A stretch of 64,000 nt of DNA from the NCBI RefSeq assembly GCF_000715075.1, contig NC_134085.1, positions 157,074,178 through 157,138,177 of the forward strand. The letters are read 5' to 3'. Both the position numbers and the translations under genes were made by a program. The notes below the pieces were generated by a model, which saw only the letters and a list, made by a program, of their open reading frames with translations, did not search any database and was not told the origin of the DNA. This stretch comes from Nicotiana tabacum (Eukaryota; Streptophyta; Magnoliopsida; Solanales; Solanaceae). Shown here one piece after another: positions 33,757-45,954 of this stretch. How positions within the stretch are numbered: position 1 is the first letter of the stretch; every line of letters begins with the position of its first letter.

Positions 33757-33955
33757 CTCGGTGGGCTGGGCCTGAATCGTACTGGACCGGGCCCGCGGTC
33801 CTAACGGGCTTGGTGGGCCGGTCCTGGGTGGGCCGGTCTTGGTGGGCCTCCTGAGCCCGTCACGGGCTGGTCTTCAAGGTTGAGCCCACGAGCCCGGGAC
33901 CGTTTAGCCCGGGACCGGCAGGCGGGCCTGGGCCGGTCCTGGCGGGCCCAACGGC
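33757..33955. repeat. GC-rich subterminal repeats, left end of hAT
   Basis: Repeated GGGCCGGTC, GGTGGGCC and GAGCCCG words. They resemble, in inverted sense, the region 37235-37435. Such subterminal repeats are transposase binding sites in known hAT elements. Confidence 0.65.
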
Positions 33956-34386
33956 TATTTTTAAAAAAAAAATTAAAATTCTACAACGGCCATATTTAAA
34001 ATCTAGCCGTTTGGGCTGAAAATATGACCGTTTTTAATTTTAAAAAATGGTCATTTGGCCCCCCAACTTTATTTTAACCCCAAACTTTATATAATTACAC
34101 TTTTCCCCATTTCTCAACTATAAATACTCCCTCATTCTTTCATTTTTATTCACCAATTCATCAATATCTCTCAATATCTCTCAATCTCTCTCAATCTCTC
34201 TACTACAATTACTTAATTTATTGTTGAAATTTCGTGAAAAATTGTGAAGTTGTTGAATTGAAGTTTTCAAGTGTTCAACGATTTTCAATTTTCAAGAAGT
34301 TGTTCGGCAATCCGGTAAACTCGTTTCAACTCTTACGTTTTTAGAATATATTTTTGTGTGGTTTAGTTTGCATAATTATAATTAAT

Positions 34387-35913
34387 ATGGCATTTACTTT
34401 GAAAAAAATATTTGGTAAAGGAAAAGATAAAACCGGTGAAAGTAGTGGCCAACCAACTACCCTTCCCCCGGCTCCCCGACCTAGAAAAGATAAGCAAGTT
34501 GAAAGTAGTCGCCAACCTAGACGTCCTCCTCCTTCCGTAATTCTTGATAGTGATCACCCTTGTTTTCAATTTACCGATAGTGAATTTTATCATAATGTTG
34601 CACCAGGTGATAGATTAGATGATGAAATTATGAATGCTCTTTATCCTAATGAAACCATCTTAGAAAATAATGAGGAAAATGAGGATGATGATGAAACCCA
34701 AGCACCGGATTTAGATGATACACCTACTAGTCCTCTTAATAACCCAAGTGATGCACCGGTCGACCCACCTGTAGAAACTCCTACTTTTAATAGAGAACAT
34801 GCTAAACGCCTAGAAACATCATTAGTTTGGAATTTTTTTACTCAAGTAAGAGAAAAAAATAAGGCTAAGTGTAAAACTTGTGGGAAATTAATGTCGCATA
34901 AATATACTGGAGACCGTAGCGACACAGGTAGTTTGACTAGGCACATAAAAACACACCCTAGAGATAAGGCTAGATTTTTTCAAATGAAAGCGCAGCTAGA
35001 GGGGACAAGTGTAGATTCTGCGGTTAACCCTAGTACAGGTTCAAATCTAGTTCAACCCGGAATTAACACTGTCACCGGAGGTATTTTATATTACGATCCA
35101 AATAGAGATCGTGAAGAATTAGCAAAGATGATTACTGTTATGTGCTTACCTTATACTTTTGCTTCTAATCCTAATTGGGTTCATTATATTAGAAGAGTGT
35201 TTAATCCTACTTATAAAGGTTGGCCTCGCGCAACAGTTAAGAGTGATATTTATAAATTCAAACATGAATATGAACAATATTTGCAGTATTTATTTACTCA
35301 TATACCTAATCGGATTTCTATTACTACTGATATTGGTAGAAGTGGTAATGATTGTGATTACCTAACTGTTACAAGTCATTGGATAGATGAGGAATGGATA
35401 ATGCAAAAACGCATAATTGCATATAGAATAATTAATTCGCGTCACACAAGTAAGTTTATAGCTAACATTGTTGCAGATATTTGTAGATATTTTTGCTTTA
35501 GCGATAAAATAATGGCAATTTCAATGGATAATGCTTCTAGTAACACCAGTGCTATAGGCATGCTTACAACAACACTAAATCCTGCATTTACTAATATTTT
35601 CCATGTTAGATGTATTTGTCATATTTATCATTTAATTGTCGGTGATGGTATGCGAATATTAAACATAGAAATTGAAAAGGTTAGAATGGCTCTTAATTGG
35701 CTTTTTTATTCAAACCGTAGAAGTAGAAGAAACTTTGGAATTGCAGAAGCACAACCGGCGATAGATGAAGCTTATGAAGAAATGATAGCGGAACTTGCGG
35801 AGGATTCGGCTTCGCCCGGAAGTGGTGATGAACAAGCTTATTTTCCACCACCACCAACGCAACCTCCTCCGAACCTTGAAGGATTTATGAGATTTGTTAG
35901 AGATAATACATAG
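34387..35913 (+). CDS. hAT transposase, BED finger, internally deleted
   Basis: An open frame of 508 codons from MAFTLKKIFGKGKDKTGESS. An in-frame ATG 33 bases upstream gives 519, but it lies in AT-rich leader. A low-complexity acidic/proline region is followed by a BED zinc finger at about residues 160-205 (VWNFFTQVREKNKAKCKTCG, then LTRHIKTH). The hAT core then begins: ITTDIGRSG holds the first catalytic Asp, SMDNASSN the second, and FHVRCICHIYHLIV the Cys/His block. After ALNWLFYSNRRSRR the protein jumps to a short acidic/proline tail. The expected third acidic residue region and the hATC dimerisation domain (about 250-300 residues) are missing. It should bind DNA but not transpose alone. 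A domesticated or repressor role is possible but unproven. Confidence 0.8.
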   Translation: MAFTLKKIFGKGKDKTGESSGQPTTLPPAPRPRKDKQVESSRQPRRPPPSVILDSDHPCFQFTDSEFYHNVAPGDRLDDEIMNALYPNETILENNEENEDDDETQAPDLDDTPTSPLNNPSDAPVDPPVETPTFNREHAKRLETSLVWNFFTQVREKNKAKCKTCGKLMSHKYTGDRSDTGSLTRHIKTHPRDKARFFQMKAQLEGTSVDSAVNPSTGSNLVQPGINTVTGGILYYDPNRDREELAKMITVMCLPYTFASNPNWVHYIRRVFNPTYKGWPRATVKSDIYKFKHEYEQYLQYLFTHIPNRISITTDIGRSGNDCDYLTVTSHWIDEEWIMQKRIIAYRIINSRHTSKFIANIVADICRYFCFSDKIMAISMDNASSNTSAIGMLTTTLNPAFTNIFHVRCICHIYHLIVGDGMRILNIEIEKVRMALNWLFYSNRRSRRNFGIAEAQPAIDEAYEEMIAELAEDSASPGSGDEQAYFPPPPTQPPPNLEGFMRFVRDNT

Positions 35914-36108
35914 AATAATATGTAACTTGTATTTTGGCACATCTTCCTTAGTTTTTTTCCTTCTAATGGTGGTATTAGTACCTTGTTGTGCTCATTCCAT
36001 TGGGGGAAGGATGACTAAGAAAGATATGCCATTTTTTGGTAATAAAATTTATTGCTTCTACCCATGAGCTTCTTTTCGCAATATTTCTTTGTCTATACTT
36101 AGAATTGT

Positions 36109-37090
36109 TTATAAGCTACAATATATACATAATATACAATATATATACTACAAGAAAATATATAAGAGAATATATATACATAAGATACAATATATATACT
36201 ACAAGAAAATATATTATGCTACAATATATACATAATATACAATATATATACTACAAGAAAATATATAAGAGAATATATATACATAAGATACAATATAATA
36301 TACTACAAGAAAATATATAAGAGAATATATATACATAAGATACAATATATATACTACAAGACAATATATTATGCTACAATATATACATAATATACAATAT
36401 ATATACTACAAGAAAATATATAAGAGAATATATATACATAAGATACAATATAATATACTACAAGAAAATATATTATGCGAAAAATATATACATAATATAA
36501 CAAGACAATATATTATGCTACAATATATACATAATATACAATATATATACTACAAGAAAATATATAAGAGAATATATATACATAAGATACAATATAATAT
36601 ACTACAAGAAAATATATAAGAGAATATATATACATAAGATACAATATATATACTACAAGACAATATATTATGCTACAATATATACATAATATACAATATA
36701 TATACTACAAGAAAATATATAAGAGAATATATATACATAAGATACAATATAATATACTACAAGAAAATATATTATGCGAATATATATACATAAGATACAA
36801 TATATATACTACAAGAAAATATATTATGCGAATATATATACATAAGATACAATATAATATACTACAAGAAAATATATTATGCGAATATATATACATAATA
36901 TACAATATATATACTACAAGAAAATATATTATGCGAACATATATACATAAGATACAATATATATACTACAAGAAAATATATTATGCGAATATATATACAT
37001 AAGATACAATACATATACTAAAAGAAAATATATAAGAGAATATATATACATAAGATACAATATAATATACTACAAGAAAATATATTATGC
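36109..37090. repeat. AT-rich tandem array inside hAT
   Basis: About 18 units of roughly 50-54 bp built from ACAATATATA, TACTACAAGAAAATATAT and ATACATAAGATAC. Two unit types alternate, ending either ATAAGAG or ATTATGCG. The long Tyr/Ile-rich ORFs here are repeat artefacts. Confidence 0.85.
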
Positions 37091-37234
37091 ATGACAATTT
37101 AGTGTTTTACTATTGTTTTGTTATTTTCTTTTTCGTCAAGCACTTTAATAATTAGATATACATATATACTACATATATATTTTTAATATAGCCATGATAC
37201 TACAAGAATTTGTCTTTAAAAAAAAAAAAAAAAA

Positions 37235-37435
37235 ACGCTAAGTCTGCTAGGCCCACGAGCCCGGCACGTTAAGCACAGGACCATGTGGGCTTAGGCCCGT
37301 CACGGGCCGGTTCCACCCATTGAGCCCACGAAGACCGGGACCGCCAGGCCCGGGACCGCCAGAGCCCAGGACCACGAAGCCCGGGACCGCGAGGCCCAGC
37401 CCGTTAGGCCCACTAAGGCCCGGGCCCGGGACAAA
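37235..37435. repeat. GC-rich subterminal repeats, right end of hAT
   Basis: Words such as GCCCGGGACCG, AGGCCCA and CACGGGCCGG occur in the opposite sense to the left end. They follow a run of about 18 A at 37218-37235. Confidence 0.65.
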
Positions 37436-37446
37436 ATACAGCATTA

Positions 37447-37702
37447 TTACAAGCAGAGAAATTAAGGACAGGTAGTCCTTAACTTAGAGTTACAAGCACA
37501 TTAATTAAGGACAGGTAGTCCTAAACTTTGAGTTCCAAGTTCAAAAGTTAAGGACATGTAGTCCTGAATTTAGAGTTACAAGTTCAAAAGTTAAGGACAA
37601 GTAGTCCTAAACTTAGACTTAAAAGCTTATAAATTAAGGATAGCTAATCCTGAACTTACAGTAACAAGCTCATAAGTTAAGGACACTTGGTCCTGAACTT
37701 TA
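37447..37702 (+). repeat. 43-bp minisatellite, right half (with TSD copy)
   Basis: The array resumes with the second TTACAAGC (37447-37454) and about six more units, ending near GGTCCTGAAC. Later units are more diverged. Confidence 0.85.
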
Positions 37703-38169
37703 TGAGCAGAAGGGTATTTTCATTAGGGCGAGTAAAGTTTATTAAAGTAGTGGCTAAAGACTAAAGATATTTTAAACAATGAATTAAAAGTAAATACATG
37801 TCTTATTATTGGCTAATTGTGCACTTCCCCGCAGCCTTACTTGTTCGTTTTAAAGTTATTTGGGAAGTAAACTTGAGAAAATTTTCCAATTCTTATCTAA
37901 TAAATTATGGAGTAATCAATCAATAAGATTCATCTCATTTTGTATTTATTTGAATGTAATTAAAAAAATATTTGACAAACATCGAAATGTACTCTTAGGG
38001 AGATAGAAGATTGCACATCCGATCGAGTACTCGATAGTACTTGTGTCTTCTTCATGGAAGAGTAAGCACTTGACAAACCTTTAGAGTTTAGATAAGCAAC
38101 TCTATGGTTGTTATTTTTCATTTCTTTGTTGTTTCTTTTTTCACTTTTATTTTTTACACAAAAAAAATG
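37703..38169. other. Unassigned AT-rich sequence
   Basis: No ORF, repeat unit or element domain recognised. It lies between the minisatellite and the copia element and may be remaining host intergenic DNA. Confidence 0.5.
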
Positions 38170-38396
38170 GTTGGGGTGTGAGTATGTGAATAATTAGTGA
38201 AGAAAGGTAAAAAGTGATAAGGATAAGGATAAGCAGAGCTAAGATTCTCATTTGAATTCAAATTGTTGTATATATCTCCTAAACCTCTCTTCCCCATCTA
38301 CAAAACCCCTACTACAAATGTACTTCTTCAGATATAAATGTACCCATTTACATGACTGAATAATACAAGTTGGAACACCAAATACTCACTATTTTA
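38170..38396 (+). repeat. Probable 5' LTR of copia element (approximate)
   Basis: The PBS at 38398 marks the inner end. The outer end is uncertain because no TSD or second LTR is in the window. The internal pattern GATAAGGATAAGG followed by TTGTATATATCTCC fits short LTRs of the Ale/Retrofit type. Confidence 0.4.
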
Positions 38397-38397
38397 T

Positions 38398-38410
38398 TGT
38401 ATCAGAAGCC
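38398..38410 (+). promoter_or_regulatory. Degenerate tRNA-iMet primer binding site
   Basis: TGTATCAGAAGCC resembles TGGTATCAGAGCC with one substitution and one inserted base. Confidence 0.55.
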
Positions 38411-38521
38411 GTAAGCTCATACGAGCAATTCCAAAAGTCTACAACTTTTTCTTTCCCTCATCCAGTTAAAGCATAATGGGATAAAACTCAAGCACCACCA
38501 CCTCACCAACTATTTTCAGCC

Positions 38522-40719
38522 ATGGACATGTGATCCAACCAACACAACTGATTTCCTTCAACCCAGCATCACAGCTCTCGATCAAACTGATGGGAAGCTC
38601 AAACTATTCGAGTTGGCAAGCCCAAGTAACCACCTTACTATTTGGATATGATCTCATATCCTACATCGATGACACATCTATTATTCCTCCAGTGTATATT
38701 GCATATGACAAAGGCAATCAACTTTCTAATCTAAACTATAAGTTGTGGCTAAGGCAAGACAGCCTTGTTCGCAGTGCAATCATGGCCTCTGTCGATCCAT
38801 CCATTGTGCCGCTGATTGCTCAAGCAGCTAATGCGAAAAATGCATGGGACAGTTGCAAACGACCTATGCGAACAAATCTTAAGCAAGAATTTTTTGTCTT
38901 CGTGAGTTATTCTTAAACATCAGGCGAGACTCCAAGCCAGTCAGCGACTACATGAAAGATATTAAATCCATTGCGGATGACTTGGATGCCTTTGGCTCAC
39001 CTATAACAAATGAGGAACTAGTCATCAAAATTTTGAGCGGACTTGGAGCAGAATACAAAGAGATCTCCGCGGCTATACGCGCTCGTGATAATCACATATC
39101 TTTCGAAGAACTATTTGACAAACTTCTTGCTCATGAAATTTTCATCCAGCACTCAGAATCAAAGAATGAGCAGCCTATTATCATTGCAAAATTTAGCCAA
39201 CAGCGCACCTCGTTTAACCAATCTAAAGGAAGAAACCACACTGGTTCTCAGCGAAGGGGAGGGCATTCCAATTTCATGGCTAACAACCGTAATTTTTCTG
39301 GACAAATGACCAACTCAAAGGCGTTCAATAACGGGTCTAATCAACAAAGAGTGCAGTGCCAACTTTGCGACATGTTTGGTCATATAGCTAGGGTGTGCCG
39401 CTCTAAATCTCACGATGCACTTGAAGCTCAGGCAAATTTTACTAATCATGCAAACTACGCTGCCAATTGCTCAAGTTCATGGATTGTTGACTCGGGGGCT
39501 TCTCACCGCATCACAGATAATCCAAACTCCCTTCAGTCTGCTACTCACTTTTCAGGCAATGATGAAATCATCATCGGCGACAGTAAAGGAATACCAATTA
39601 CTCATATTGGTCAAACTACATTTTCTTATGATAACACTAAGCCTTTTCATCTGCATAATGTTCTTTGTTTTCCAAGAATCAAAAGAAATTTAATTTCAGT
39701 TGCTAAATTTTGTCGCCACAATCAAGCATCTATTGAATTCTTTCCCTATTCTTTTTGTGTGAAGGATTTGAATATGGGGGCACGCCTCCTGCAAGGACAG
39801 AGCAAAGGGGACCTCTATGAATGGCCACCTGACAAGTCACAACATCGTCCATCTTCTCCCCTTGTTCACTTCACAACTACATCCACGCCAACATTGCACC
39901 TATGGCATGCCAGACTTGGTCATCCTCAACCTAGAATAACGAAATCATTTGTTTCTTCCTTTAAGCTTCCTATTGCTAGTAGTAGAGACGATTCCTTTAC
40001 ATTCTGTCATTCATGCTTATGCAATAAAAGTCATCGCCTTCCTTTTGGTGACAATTCCATTAGTAATTCTAGACCTTTTGAATTTTTGTACTCTGATATT
40101 TGGGATCCTTCTCCTATTCACTCATTTGATAATTTTCGATTTTATGTGATTTTTGTGGATCACTATACAAAGTACACTTGGTTATTCCCATTAAAGAATA
40201 AATCAGATGTTCAAGGAGTATTTGTGAACTTTCTTAGAATGGTGAAAAACCAATTTCACCTTACTGTTGGCACACTCTATTCAGATGGGGTGGAGAATAC
40301 ATAAGCTTAAAATCTATCCTTACGCAACATGGCATTCAACATCTCACTAGTCCTCCCTACACTCCTCAAATTGTTGGAACAGTTGAACGCAAGCATCAAC
40401 ATATCATAGATACTGCTATAACTTTAATGTACCATGCATCTGTACCTTCATGTTTTTGGTCATTGGCTTGTCAAACAGCTGTCTACCTTATCAATAGGAT
40501 GCCTACTCCATTGCTCAAACTTCGTTCTCCTTTTCAATGCCCCATTCACACATCCCCTAAACCTTTTAAATTAAGAGTTTTTGGTTGTTTATGTTACCCC
40601 TGGTTAAAACCATATAACAACAAACTTGCTCCCAAATCAAGACCTTGTGCTTTCATGGGATACTCACCTTCTACAAATAGTTATACACATCTTGATCTTT
40701 CAACCTCCAAAATATTCAT
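38522..40719 (+). pseudogene. Ty1/copia gag-pol, Ale/Retrofit-like, truncated by insertion
   Basis: Order follows copia: gag (GSSNYSSWQAQVTTLLFGYD near 38600), zinc knuckle CQLCDMFGHIARVC near 39360, protease WIVDSGASHRIT near 39480, the GAG-pre-integrase HHCC (LWHARLGHPQPR ... CHSCLCNKSH) near 39900-40040, and the integrase core (YSDIWDPSPIHS, FVDHYTKYTWLFPLK). Frameshifts lie near 38860 and 40290. After SKIFI at 40719 the sequence enters a foreign LTR, so the integrase end, RT and RNase H are not in the window. They should lie beyond the two Tat elements to the right. The true start codon is unclear. Confidence 0.88.
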
Positions 40720-43130
40720 TGTCACACCCCTTTTTAACCAAACTTCACTAAACCCTCTTAGATAAATAAAAAAAATTAGTAAAATCTTGAAAAGGGTTTT
40801 TCAATTTTGAAAGTGACAAAAGATAGTGTTCAAAAGGATTAACTCAGAGTCGCCACCTGACATTTGATATCGGTGTGTCAGGTCACCATTTTTTCTAAAA
40901 ATAATTTTTCCTTTCAAAACACTTGAGACTCCAAAATTAAGTCTGCACCAGAGATTAGGGTAAGGGGGTTCATTTGACTCGGGAGAAGGTGTTAGGCATT
41001 TTCCGAGTCCCGTAACTAGTACGGTTGCATAATTGATCTAGTCGACTTTTAAAATATTCGAATTGAGGTAATAACACACAAAAAGAGAATAAACAATCAA
41101 AAGAGGCTCGAGGTTGTTCCCACCTAAAATAAAAAAATAAAAATGAAAATAAAACAAAAATACAACAAGTTCTATTTTTCGGTCTCCCATTACAAAGTTC
41201 TACAAGGCATTCCCCAGAATGAAATATGTACAAATCCTTCGGGGCATTTCCCGGACAAATTTAACTAAGGGAACGACCTCTCGCCTCAAAAATAACAAAA
41301 CTCCTAAGGCTTGCCTGTCCGAGCGTGATTGGCCTAAACATGTTACTAACGAATAATAAAAGTAGAAACAAAATTAAACTAAAGCAAATGAAATTCACTT
41401 CGTGCTCATTTTTTCATTAGACCAGGCCTAATCTTAAGCATGCAAATAGATTTAATCACTAATGAGCTTTGGCCTTTTCCCATTCCCACGACACGCACTC
41501 ATTTTTTCAAGCAAGTTCATCACAAACATGGCGCGTCAAACAAATATGGCATCTGACATATCTAATAAACCGGACGAATTATAATAAACAGAAGGACAAA
41601 TAAAGCAGGAGTGAATTTAAATATAAGAAGAGCCATTTAAAATTCCATTATCTTATTCTTATAATTGTCACTACGTGATCATCTTAATTAGGATTCCTAA
41701 GATAAAGCTAACAATTAGCCAAAAATGAGACAAGCAAATCATTTGCATTTTTTTTAATTGAAAGAAGAACATAAGAATACATAAGAATTAGAACAGCAAG
41801 TAATTCGTCCATATGCATATATTACGTCCTTTTGATTAGAACCTCTAAAAAGGAAAATATTGGGAAAAAGGAATTAAAGCGAACAAACAGTATCAGCACA
41901 CTCTCGGAAATTAAACCACTTTCTTCAACTAACAATCACGAATAACAGCCCAATCGAAATCAAACTTGATTAAACAGAAATCAAATTTTTATAAACCAAA
42001 ATTCAACTAAGAAAATTCAAATCCCTTAACCCATAAAACTTAAACAAATTTTAGTGGTTCTTATTATATTTCAATCACATATAGATTATAAAAATGAGAA
42101 AGGGAGATGAGATGGACCTGAATAGCCTTTAATGATTCTTTGTTTGGAAACAAAAGACACAAGCAAAAGCTGACGCCACGACTCGAACAAAATCGGAATA
42201 AGCCAACAAGAATCCGCAAACCAAGGCTCGAACAAACTGTGAACACCGACTCCTCGAACATGAACCAGATCTCAAGCATAACCCATTTTCATTTCACTTG
42301 CCTATCTAAATCGAATTTTCAGAAATGGCAGCGAAATTTGCCTAGTCGTCTCCTTCAACAGTATCGAAAGTAGCCGTAAAAGTTGGAATTGCCGGAAAAT
42401 TAGTGTTGGTCACTTCTTTTTTTATAGAATCGGAGGTGGCTTTAGTCACTGTAATGTCAAGGGTGAGAGGAGAAAGAAGGGAAGGTTGTGTGAACTTGAA
42501 GATGCTCACTGTGTTAGTTGAGCTTGGTCGACAAAAAGCCTTAGAAGTTTTTGATGACTTCAAAGTGCAGACACGATTAAAGAGATGAACAGAACTAGAG
42601 GCTTTCTCTTTGCTTTTTTTTTTTTTTGATATCTCCCAGCTCGGCCGAGACTCTTTGGCTCCAGGGTCTCTTTTTTTATTTATTTTATTAAGAAGAGTCT
42701 AGAAAGTCTTCTAGGGTTGGCTTAATGGGTAATGTGTATTGGGCTTTGGATTATGGGCTAAGAGATTGGTTTAATTGGGCTACAAGCAAGACTAAAAATA
42801 TTGATTTCTTTTCTAAAACAATATACTATAAAATTGTAAAATCATTACTAATTAATCAAAACAAACTATATTATGACATGAAGCTATTTTTGATATTTTC
42901 AAGAATTATAATACACTAAAATAGGTTCAAAGTAACATATCCTTTTAAAAATACATAATACATGAATTAAATAGAGAAATATGGAACTATTTTTTGTATT
43001 TTTCAATTTTGTGATAAAAATAATGTAAAAGAGTCAAAATTAGTTGAAATAATTGTATTAGGCCTAAACTAAGTATTTAAGTGCTAAAATATATAAAATC
43101 TTGGGGAGGGTCAAAAATAACATGTCTACA
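40720..43130 (-). repeat. 3' LTR of Tat/Ogre-like element A
   Basis: 2411 bp. On the plus strand it starts TGTCACACCCC and ends GTCTACA next to a polypurine tract. The motif CAGAGTCGCCACCTGACATT and a 'glycine-rich leader' style CpG stretch resemble LTR B, but overall the two LTRs are diverged. It inserts directly into the copia integrase. The TSD cannot be checked. Confidence 0.85.
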
Positions 43131-43147
43131 ACTGCTCCTCTTTGACT
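43131..43147 (-). promoter_or_regulatory. Polypurine tract of element A
   Basis: On the minus strand TCAAAGAGGAGCAGT abuts the LTR start TGTAGACATG. It is the same layout as in element B. Confidence 0.8.
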
Positions 43148-43559
43148 GGAAATACGAAGTATTTTCGGACAAAGAACGACTAGACAGTTTTTTTTTTACC
43201 CGACCCTTATTTAGGGAGACCAAAAACTACGAGGAAGGGGGATTTGGCCGAGCCCTGGTATCTGAGCTGCCTACATATCCTTGGCTATAAAGGAATCAGG
43301 CCACGTGTAGTTCAGAGGTGAGTAAGAGGACGGAGTATACTGAGGTGGAGAGCCAGTCGAGGTTCCGGTCCGCGGTTCCTGCCATTACATCGAAAATAAA
43401 AGAAAAATTACAGCAGAAGTAAAAGAAAAGTACAAGATCCTATCTACTTCTTGTCTTGAATCTTCCTTGAATCTCTACTTGATCTTCAATATGAAATTGA
43501 AAAATGGACCATGTTCTTCAGGCAAGCTCCTGATGCTTCTTAAATTTGCGAATTGAAGT

Positions 43560-44110
43560 AACTCTGAAATAAATTCCCTCGTTCTCCAGGTGGGCGCCTG
43601 CCAATAGCTTGACTTTGATATGAATTCTAAAATAAGTTCTCTCGTTCTCCAGGTGGTTGCCTGCGACCAACTTGAAATGAATTCCCTCATTCTCCAGGTG
43701 GGTGCCTGCAAATGACTTGAACACGAAATAAATTTCCTCATTCTCCAGGTGGGCGCCTGCCAATGAATTAACTTGAAATGAATTCCCTCGTTATCTAGGT
43801 GGGTGTCTGATTGCCAAAAACTTGAATTGTATTCCCTTGTTATCCAGGTGGGCGCCTGATTGCTAAAACTTGAACTGTATTCCCTCGTTATCCAGGTGGG
43901 AGCCTGATGGCTAAAACGCGAAACTATATTCCCTCGTTATCCAGGTGGGTGTCTGATTGCTAAAACTTGAAACTGTATTCCCTCGTTATCCAGGTGGGCG
44001 CCTGATTACCAAAATTCGAAGCTATATTCCCTCGTTATCCAGGTGGGCACCTGATTGCTAAAACTTTAAATGTATCCCCTCGTTATCTAGGTGGGCTCCA
44101 GATATTGCAA
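43560..44110. repeat. Tandem array 1 of element A, about 48-49 bp units
   Basis: About eleven units built on ATTCCCTCGTTATCCAGGTG plus GGCGCCTGATTGC. Unit starts at 43881, 43930, 43979 and 44028 show a 49-bp period. The first units are shorter and carry TTCTCC instead of TTATCC. Confidence 0.85.
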
Positions 44111-44221
44111 CAAAACAGACAAAATAAAAGAAATTTTTCTGCCCCAGTTTGGGATCTGGGCATATTTGTGAGTGCTAATCAGATCATGTTACCTACAGAG
44201 CTCTAAGAATTTAAAAGCTAA

Positions 44222-44690
44222 ATCACATTATCCAGGAGGGCCCTGAAAACTTCAAATTAAATCTCATCTTAAGAGTGATAACTTTAAGGCTAAATTATAT
44301 TTTCTAAAGGGAGAACTTATGCTAAAACTTAAAACTAAATCCCATTATCCAGGAGAGTCCTAAAAACTTTAAATTAAATCCCATTATCCAGGAGGGTCCT
44401 GAAAATTTAAAAACTAAATCTCATTATCCATGAGGGTCCTAAAAATTTTAAATTAAATCTCATTATTTAGGAGGGTCCTGAAAACTTTTAAAATTAAATC
44501 CCATTATCCATGAGTGTCCTGAGAACTTTTAAATTAAATCTCATTATTCAGGAGGGTCCTGAAAACTCTTAAAATTAAATCTCATTATCCATGAGGGTCC
44601 TGAGAACTTTTAAATTAAATCACATTATTCAGGAGGGTCCTGAAAACTTTCAAAATTAAATCTCATTATCCAGAAAGGTCCTGAGAACTG
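44222..44690. repeat. Tandem array 2 of element A, about 41 bp units
   Basis: About ten to eleven units of TAAATCTCATTATCCAGGAG followed by GGTCCTGAAAAC. The core TTATCCAGG links it to array 1. Confidence 0.85.
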
Positions 44691-45954
44691 AGAATGAACT
44701 TGCCTGAGCTATGCTTTCATCTTGGAGGATCCTGAACAGAAATCTTGTTGCATCATTGCTGAAAATGTGGTGGTTAGTTTGTTGCATCATTGCTGAGCAT
44801 CTGCTTCCGCCACTGCCGTGCTTCATTCTGATTAGCTGCTTCGGGCTAGCAAGGAGTTGTTTGACTTTGATTGGAACTGGACCACAAAACCTCTGCATGA
44901 CCTGAATCTCTCACACTCACTTGTTGCATTGTGTTTTCATTTTGAAAGTTACTGAATCCTTGTATTTTCTCAAAATTCAAGATTCACTTGATTGCCTGAA
45001 CCTCAATTATCACCATACTGCTTATTCTAAATCAAGTCAATTGTGATGTGTCTGGCCGCACTCCGCTTTGTGCAATTTAGAAGCCGGTAGTAGGCTTTGA
45101 AATCCTTTCCTGCTTGTTCAACAAGGGCTAACTCGAAAGAGACTCATAAAGATAGACTCAAAGAGCAAAGTGAAATGATTTTTGACAAAAGGAACAAAGG
45201 AAAATTCTGAACACAGATGACTATATGAAGAAGAATGAGAAAAAGAAGACTTATCTGAGGGAAGAAGTTAGCTCCAATGATCATGACATGCATTCTGGAT
45301 TGATCAGCCTAATCCGTCCAACCAATCATATTTTCAGTTCATGTCCTGTCTTCATACTTCAAAATCGGGCTTTCACTGATCCAATTTCTCTATAAAGTCA
45401 TGAGCCTCATTCGACTTGTAGTGCCCTAAAGGGTTTTCACCAACAAGCCTCTCTCATTTGTTCATCTCTCAACTCACCATCGCCTTACGGTGCCCGCGAG
45501 GGTTTTCACCAATAAGACTCTCTCATTTTAAATTTTCTCTTAGCTCACCATCGCGTTACAGTGCCCGTGAGGGTTTTCACCAATAAGACTCTTTCATTTT
45601 AAATTTTCTCTCTTGCACCCATGAACAAAGTATTATCCATGATGTAAATCATACCTCTATCTCTCTCGATCTGGCATCCTCAAAGATTGATCGGAAGGCC
45701 TTTCTTTGGACCGTAATATAGGCTTTTGGACAGGGTTAGAAAGAAAGGATGGCACGAAGGCTCAAACTAAGTTAAGATGAAAAGGGGTTAAAATTACAAC
45801 TTTTGGAATCAGATCTTTTCAAAACCAAAACTTCTGCCCCAGTTTCTTTGGGTCTGGGGAATTTTAATTTTTATTTTGATGGGACCGAACCGTGAGGCTG
45901 CCTATATATCCTTGAAAGGAATCAGGTCGAACGTAGTTCAAAAGAAAATTGTTT

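Larger units (their letters stand above)
33749..37446 (+). mobile_element. hAT-superfamily DNA transposon
   Basis: A 3698-bp element bounded by the 8-bp TSD TTACAAGC. It starts TAGGGTTGCT and ends ACAGCATTA. The terminal inverted repeats are short and degenerate. About 200 bp of GC-rich subterminal sequence at both ends (33757-33955 and 37235-37435) carries many GGGCC and CCCGGGACCG words, reading outward-inverted. It encodes a BED-finger transposase ORF (34387-35913) and has an AT-rich tandem array downstream of the ORF. The ORF lacks the C-terminal half of a normal transposase, so the element is probably non-autonomous. Confidence 0.87.

Noticed and set aside
36036..37002. Three Tyr/Ile/Lys-rich ORFs
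   Set aside because: Translation of the AT-rich tandem array. Periodic and low complexity.
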